Assembly: GCA_945787265.1 (NCBI GenBank)
Contig: CALZHS010000147.1
Span: 1 to 17,138, forward strand
Length of the DNA: 17,138 nt
Origin: an uncultured Gammaproteobacteria bacterium
GTDB lineage: Bacteria; Pseudomonadota; Gammaproteobacteria; GCA-001735895
Reading direction: 5' to 3'
Part shown: in pieces, positions 14,645 to 17,138 of the stretch
How the letters are laid out: every line of letters starts with the position of its first letter
Numbering within the stretch: position 1 is the stretch's first letter
The notes under the pieces: model-generated
What the model was told of the DNA's origin: nothing
Databases searched by the model: none
The model's input: only the letters and a program-made list of their open reading frames with translations
Program-made: the position numbers and the translations under genes

Positions 14645-15931
14645 ATGCAAAAGACAGCTATTAGTCTGGTTGCCCTGGGTTGCATGGTCTGCTTCTCGCT
14701 CTCCTATGCCTCCTCTATTGCCAGGGTGACCGCGTTAAAATCGCCCGCATGGGTACAGAAGGAAAATGATAGAACCGAACTCACAAATGGCAGCAATTTT
14801 GAGATCGGAGATTACATTATTACCGGCGCGAGTGGACGGGTCGAGATGGAGCTTTGGCCCAACGCCAGCCTGCGTCTTTATCCGGATTCTGTCATCAGTT
14901 TACTGGCGAGTAGCAACACGGAATCAAGTACTCCCGGTAAGCAATCGGTACTTCAGATCCTGCAGGGGAGGATTTGTGTTGACTACAGGCCAGAGCTAAA
15001 TCCTGGCTCCGTGTTCGAGGTGAATATAGGCAATACAGTCATCACTGCGATCCATCATCGTAGTGATATTTGTTTGCTGCGACAGGAAGGGTTGTCATCT
15101 GTCGAATTGCGCAGTGGCAGTGTTCAGGTCACCCACACGATAGACCCGAATATGATTATCCTTAGTAGAGCCGGTACGGAGCTGCGCATCAATGATGATG
15201 GTTCATATGAGTTACTGAGCCCTGATATTGCTGCAATAACGCCCGAAGCAGGACAGCCGTTCATCACCGAAACAGCGATCGATACTGAAGGCCCGGTTGA
15301 TCTACCTGCGGAGGTGGAAGATGATTTAGCTGTGGTTGAAGAAACAGCGGCTGATGTATATGAACCAGCAAGCGATAAGAAAACAAAGAAGTACATTTAC
15401 ACGGTCTATCTTTTCTCGACACGCTCCGAAGAGGTCGCCAACGAGGCCAATCAGAGGTTTCAGAGCGCAGGCCATGAATCTGTAATTATTGTCACGGGAC
15501 AGAATGACACGACGCGCTACCGCGTCGCGGTTTCGGGATTCAAGGCGCGGCAATCAGCCCAGGAATTTTCCGACTCGGTAGTCGGCAAACTGGGTATCAG
15601 GGATACCTGGATAGGTTATGAAATCGACACGGGTACGGCAACAGAGGCAGCCAGTAACCAGTCGATACCAGCGGCAGACGAAAAACCTTTCATGAGTGAA
15701 AGGGATATCGAGGATCAAGATCTGGTCGATGAGCCCGTTACGGAGACTGACGACGTGGCCACAACTGCAGAGACATTAACTGATGAATCAAAACCTACAA
15801 TTGAAGAGAATTCATCAAACTATATTTACACGGTCTATCTTTTCTCGACACGCTCCGAAGAGGTCGCCAACGAGGCCAAGATTCAAGTCGCGGCAGTCAG
15901 CCCAGGAATTTTCCGACTCGGTGATTGGTAA
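14645..15931 (+). CDS. Secreted FecR-domain protein with duplicated SPOR domain, frameshifted near the 3' end
   Basis: The 428-residue product has an N-terminal signal peptide (hydrophobic AISLVALGC...FSLSYA, likely cleavage after SYA). A FecR-like domain follows at about residues 45-180 (GDYIITGASGRVEMEL ... VELRSGSVQVTH). After an acidic linker comes an SPOR peptidoglycan-binding domain at about residues 250-324 (YIYTVYLFSTRSEEVANEA ... IRDTWIG). A second acidic linker leads to a second SPOR start with the same words, but 86 nt are missing relative to the first copy and the frame shifts at 15879/15880. The product therefore ends with an unrelated tail (IQVAAVSPGIF...). The correct domain end, SAQEFSDSVIGKLGIRDTWIG, is encoded in the next frame to TAA 15978-15980. 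It is probably periplasmic; a role in glycan binding or envelope sensing is inferred from the domains. Confidence 0.85.
   Translation: MQKTAISLVALGCMVCFSLSYASSIARVTALKSPAWVQKENDRTELTNGSNFEIGDYIITGASGRVEMELWPNASLRLYPDSVISLLASSNTESSTPGKQSVLQILQGRICVDYRPELNPGSVFEVNIGNTVITAIHHRSDICLLRQEGLSSVELRSGSVQVTHTIDPNMIILSRAGTELRINDDGSYELLSPDIAAITPEAGQPFITETAIDTEGPVDLPAEVEDDLAVVEETAADVYEPASDKKTKKYIYTVYLFSTRSEEVANEANQRFQSAGHESVIIVTGQNDTTRYRVAVSGFKARQSAQEFSDSVVGKLGIRDTWIGYEIDTGTATEAASNQSIPAADEKPFMSERDIEDQDLVDEPVTETDDVATTAETLTDESKPTIEENSSNYIYTVYLFSTRSEEVANEAKIQVAAVSPGIFRLGDW
15395..15615 (+). repeat. SPOR-domain repeat, copy 1 (complete)
   Basis: First copy of a direct repeat inside the FecR/SPOR gene, starting ATTTACACGGTC and ending at GGATACCTGGATAGG. 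Its offset to copy 2 is 429 nt (143 codons). Its first 56 nt are identical to copy 2. Confidence 0.85.
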
Positions 15932-15958
15932 ACTGGGCATCAGGGATACCTGGATAGG
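15824..15958 (+). repeat. SPOR-domain repeat, copy 2 (86 nt deleted)
   Basis: Second copy of the repeat. Positions 15824-15879 match copy 1 perfectly (56 of 56). Positions 15880-15958 match copy 1 at 15537-15615 with seven mismatches in 79. The 86 nt found at 15451-15536 in copy 1 are absent here, which shifts the frame. Confidence 0.85.
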
Positions 15959-15980
15959 CAGGGACCGGCAAGCTAATTAA
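15932..15980 (+). other. Out-of-frame 3' remnant of the SPOR gene
   Basis: Read in the frame that starts at 15882, this stretch ends the conserved SPOR tail (LGIRDTWIGRDRQAN) before TAA at 15978-15980. It marks the ancestral end of the FecR/SPOR gene, 26 bases before the convergent gene. Confidence 0.75.
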
Positions 15981-16005
15981 GGCCGGCTCTCTCGTTACCG
16001 CATAT

Positions 16006-16620
16006 CTATTTGCTGACGATCCTGATGCGATCTTCGCCCCTCAGGGACTCGCCGCTATAGGTGCCCGCCTTGATGATAATCGCGTATTCGCCTGCGCCTA
16101 TCTTGAAGCCGGTGGAGCGCACATCGCACAACAGGTCCTTATAGGTATCATCGTTAATATCCTTCTCCACGCACAAACTCTTGTCGGACTTGCCCACCAG
16201 CATGATATCGACACCATTCAGCCGGATAGTGCGTGGATTGATCGAGGTCACCTCAAGCTCGGCTGATCCCAGAATTGCGACCGGGAGCACGCGCCATGCG
16301 CCGGGTTGCACGATGTTGTCAGGGCTACCGGGTATGATATCGATGGCAATCGTTGTCGGTTGCTGCTCACCGAACAGAATGTTTGCCTGAGCGATAATCG
16401 TGAATTGCCTCGACGCAGATGGCAGGATTTCCCTGTCGTTGTGGTCGCTGGACGGGGAAGCCTCAATGTTCGCCGAATAAGCTGCTGCCTGTGCTATTTC
16501 CTGGCTAGAGGTCAACCCCCTTCCGACGGACCCGGCACCCAGATCAGCGGCGCTCGCGCCCGTCGCATTCGCGATACAGGTGCAGGCCCAGAGCGTGGCG
16601 GTAACAATTGATCTCGTCAT
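16006..16620 (-). CDS. Secreted protein of unknown function with an IDIKPGS-type domain
   Basis: I chose the ATG at 16618-16620 because it starts a clear signal peptide (MTRSIVTATLWACTCIANA ... ASA, cleavage before ADLG). The open frame extends to 16764 but that extension is Cys/Arg-rich and unlike protein. The mature part of about 180 residues ends in a domain that I recognise as a common, uncharacterised extracellular module: IAIDIIPGSPDN, then VLPVAILGSAELEVTSINPRT, then the acidic loop DINDDTYKD, and a final EDRIRIV. The acidic loop resembles calcium-binding loops. It is convergent with the SPOR gene, with 25 bases between, and no clear terminator separates them. Its function is unknown, probably in the periplasm or outside the cell. 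Confidence 0.75.
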   Translation of the reverse strand: MTRSIVTATLWACTCIANATGASAADLGAGSVGRGLTSSQEIAQAAAYSANIEASPSSDHNDREILPSASRQFTIIAQANILFGEQQPTTIAIDIIPGSPDNIVQPGAWRVLPVAILGSAELEVTSINPRTIRLNGVDIMLVGKSDKSLCVEKDINDDTYKDLLCDVRSTGFKIGAGEYAIIIKAGTYSGESLRGEDRIRIVSK

Positions 16621-16664
16621 TCGTTTGTATCGAACCCCTGGTCTTTTATCGTTTGCATCGCCAG

Positions 16665-16708
16665 GCCAGCAGGTCTGGCAGCGACAGTCGCTGTCGCGGC
16701 ATCGCGAC
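16665..16708 (-). other. Hairpin-rich leader upstream of the secreted-protein gene
   Basis: Three inverted repeats lie 45-88 bases before the start codon at 16620. They are GCCAG-N5-CTGGC (16665-16679), GCGACAG-TCG-CTGTCGC (16681-16697) and GTCGCG-GCAT-CGCGAC (16693-16708). The last two overlap by five bases, so they cannot form together. No T run follows. The function is unknown; it could be a structured leader or chance GC-rich sequence. Confidence 0.35.
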
Positions 16709-16764
16709 GGATCGAACAAGTCGTTTATCAGGGTATAGTCCCTCCACCGCATTATCAATATCAC

Positions 16765-16886
16765 GACGGGTCATATTAGCCTGGGCGGTTGCTCATCGAT
16801 GATTTAACGACCTTAGTCATTAGATGCGATCAAAACCGTGGTTTTCAATGGCCGACAGATGCAGGCGATGCCGTTGAAAACGTGTA
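16765..16886. other. Intergenic region between the thioesterase and the secreted-protein gene
   Basis: It holds one small perfect palindrome, AAAACC-GT-GGTTTT at 16832-16845, which might be a weak terminator for the minus-strand thioesterase, but no separate T run follows. No other signal can be supported. Confidence 0.3.
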
Positions 16887-17138
16887 CTAGGTTTGCGGGG
16901 GGATCGAGTAGGTACCGGTGGCGTGTGCGACGATATCCTGCTCGCTGTATATAGATACTTCAACCACCGCGAGGCGTTTACCGAGTTTAATAATGTTACC
17001 CCTCGCGACCAGGTCACTTTCGCCGGGTTTGCGCAGAAAGTTAATGTTGAGGCTGGTCGTAACCGCCAGCTTTATCTCGCCCAGCAGGCTCAGTACGACG
17101 GCAAACATGCAAACGTCGGCGAGCATCATCATGATTGG
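16887..17138 (-). CDS. PaaI-family hotdog thioesterase, C-terminal part, start beyond right edge
   Basis: The frame is open from the window edge to TAG at 16887-16889, giving 83 residues. It reads PIMMMLADVCMFAVVLS, the long hotdog helix with its conserved Asp, then AVTTSLNINFLRKPGESDL, KLGKRLAVVEV and the tail HATGTYSIPP. These are typical of PaaI-like acyl-CoA thioesterases. The N-terminus, including the HxxG motif, lies outside. An internal ATG at 17130-17132 is not the start, since the family sequence continues upstream of it. It is a separate paralogue from the thioesterase at 1831. Its operon partners are unknown. Confidence 0.85.
   Translation of the reverse strand, partial: PIMMMLADVCMFAVVLSLLGEIKLAVTTSLNINFLRKPGESDLVARGNIIKLGKRLAVVEVSIYSEQDIVAHATGTYSIPPQT

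Noticed and set aside
14645..14700. FecR/SPOR protein as a lipoprotein
   Set aside because: The sequence before the Cys is ALGC, with Ala rather than Leu/Val/Ile at -3; an ordinary signal peptide with cleavage after SYA fits better.
16832..16845. AAAACC-GT-GGTTTT as a firm terminator
   Set aside because: The loop is too short and the T run is part of the stem; kept only as a weak remark.
1..17138. CRISPR array, insertion sequence, phage or defence system
   Set aside because: There is no spaced short-repeat array, transposase, integrase, terminal inverted repeats or recognisable defence domain; the only sizeable repeat is the SPOR duplication.

Overview
The window looks like chromosomal DNA of a proteobacterium, most likely a gammaproteobacterium (inference). 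The reasons are a LiuR-type MerR regulator heading a leucine/isovalerate (liu) operon, a polyhydroxybutyrate (PHB) block with a PhaR-like operator pair, a FecR plus SPOR envelope protein, and moderately GC-rich coding DNA.

Layout: (1) positions 1-1667, minus strand: the N-terminal half of icmF, the fused B12-dependent acyl-CoA mutase with its G-protein chaperone; the rest lies beyond the left edge. (2) 1668-1830: a divergent control region with a LiuR operator and a second palindrome. (3) 1831-11838, plus strand: one long, tightly packed operon. Its order is hotdog thioesterase, liuR, liuA (isovaleryl-CoA dehydrogenase), thiolase, a second acyl-CoA dehydrogenase, liuB and liuD (3-methylcrotonyl-CoA carboxylase), liuE (HMG-CoA lyase), a DUF2889 protein and a HAD-type dehalogenase homologue. 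No liuC (methylglutaconyl-CoA hydratase) is present. (4) 11839-14482: phasin, phaA and phaB, with a well-formed promoter bracketed by two PhaR-like palindromes and two good terminators. (5) 14645-15980: a secreted FecR/SPOR protein with a duplicated SPOR domain. (6) 16006-17138, minus strand: a small secreted protein of unknown function and the C-terminal part of a second hotdog thioesterase.

Together the genes describe breakdown of leucine or isovaleryl-CoA to acetyl-CoA and acetoacetate, possibly fed by an IcmF mutase reaction, next to genes that make PHB from acetyl-CoA. Regulation would be by LiuR for the first block and a PhaR-type repressor (not in the window) for the second.

The most striking feature is damage. 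The second acyl-CoA dehydrogenase, liuD, the dehalogenase homologue and the second SPOR repeat each lack an internal piece of roughly 44-87 nt, and liuB has an in-frame TAA where the family has Tyr. Three of the four deletions shift the frame. Either this stretch is decaying or the assembly is faulty. This must be settled before any pathway claim. I found no convincing wholly new system, CRISPR array, mobile element, tRNA or rRNA.
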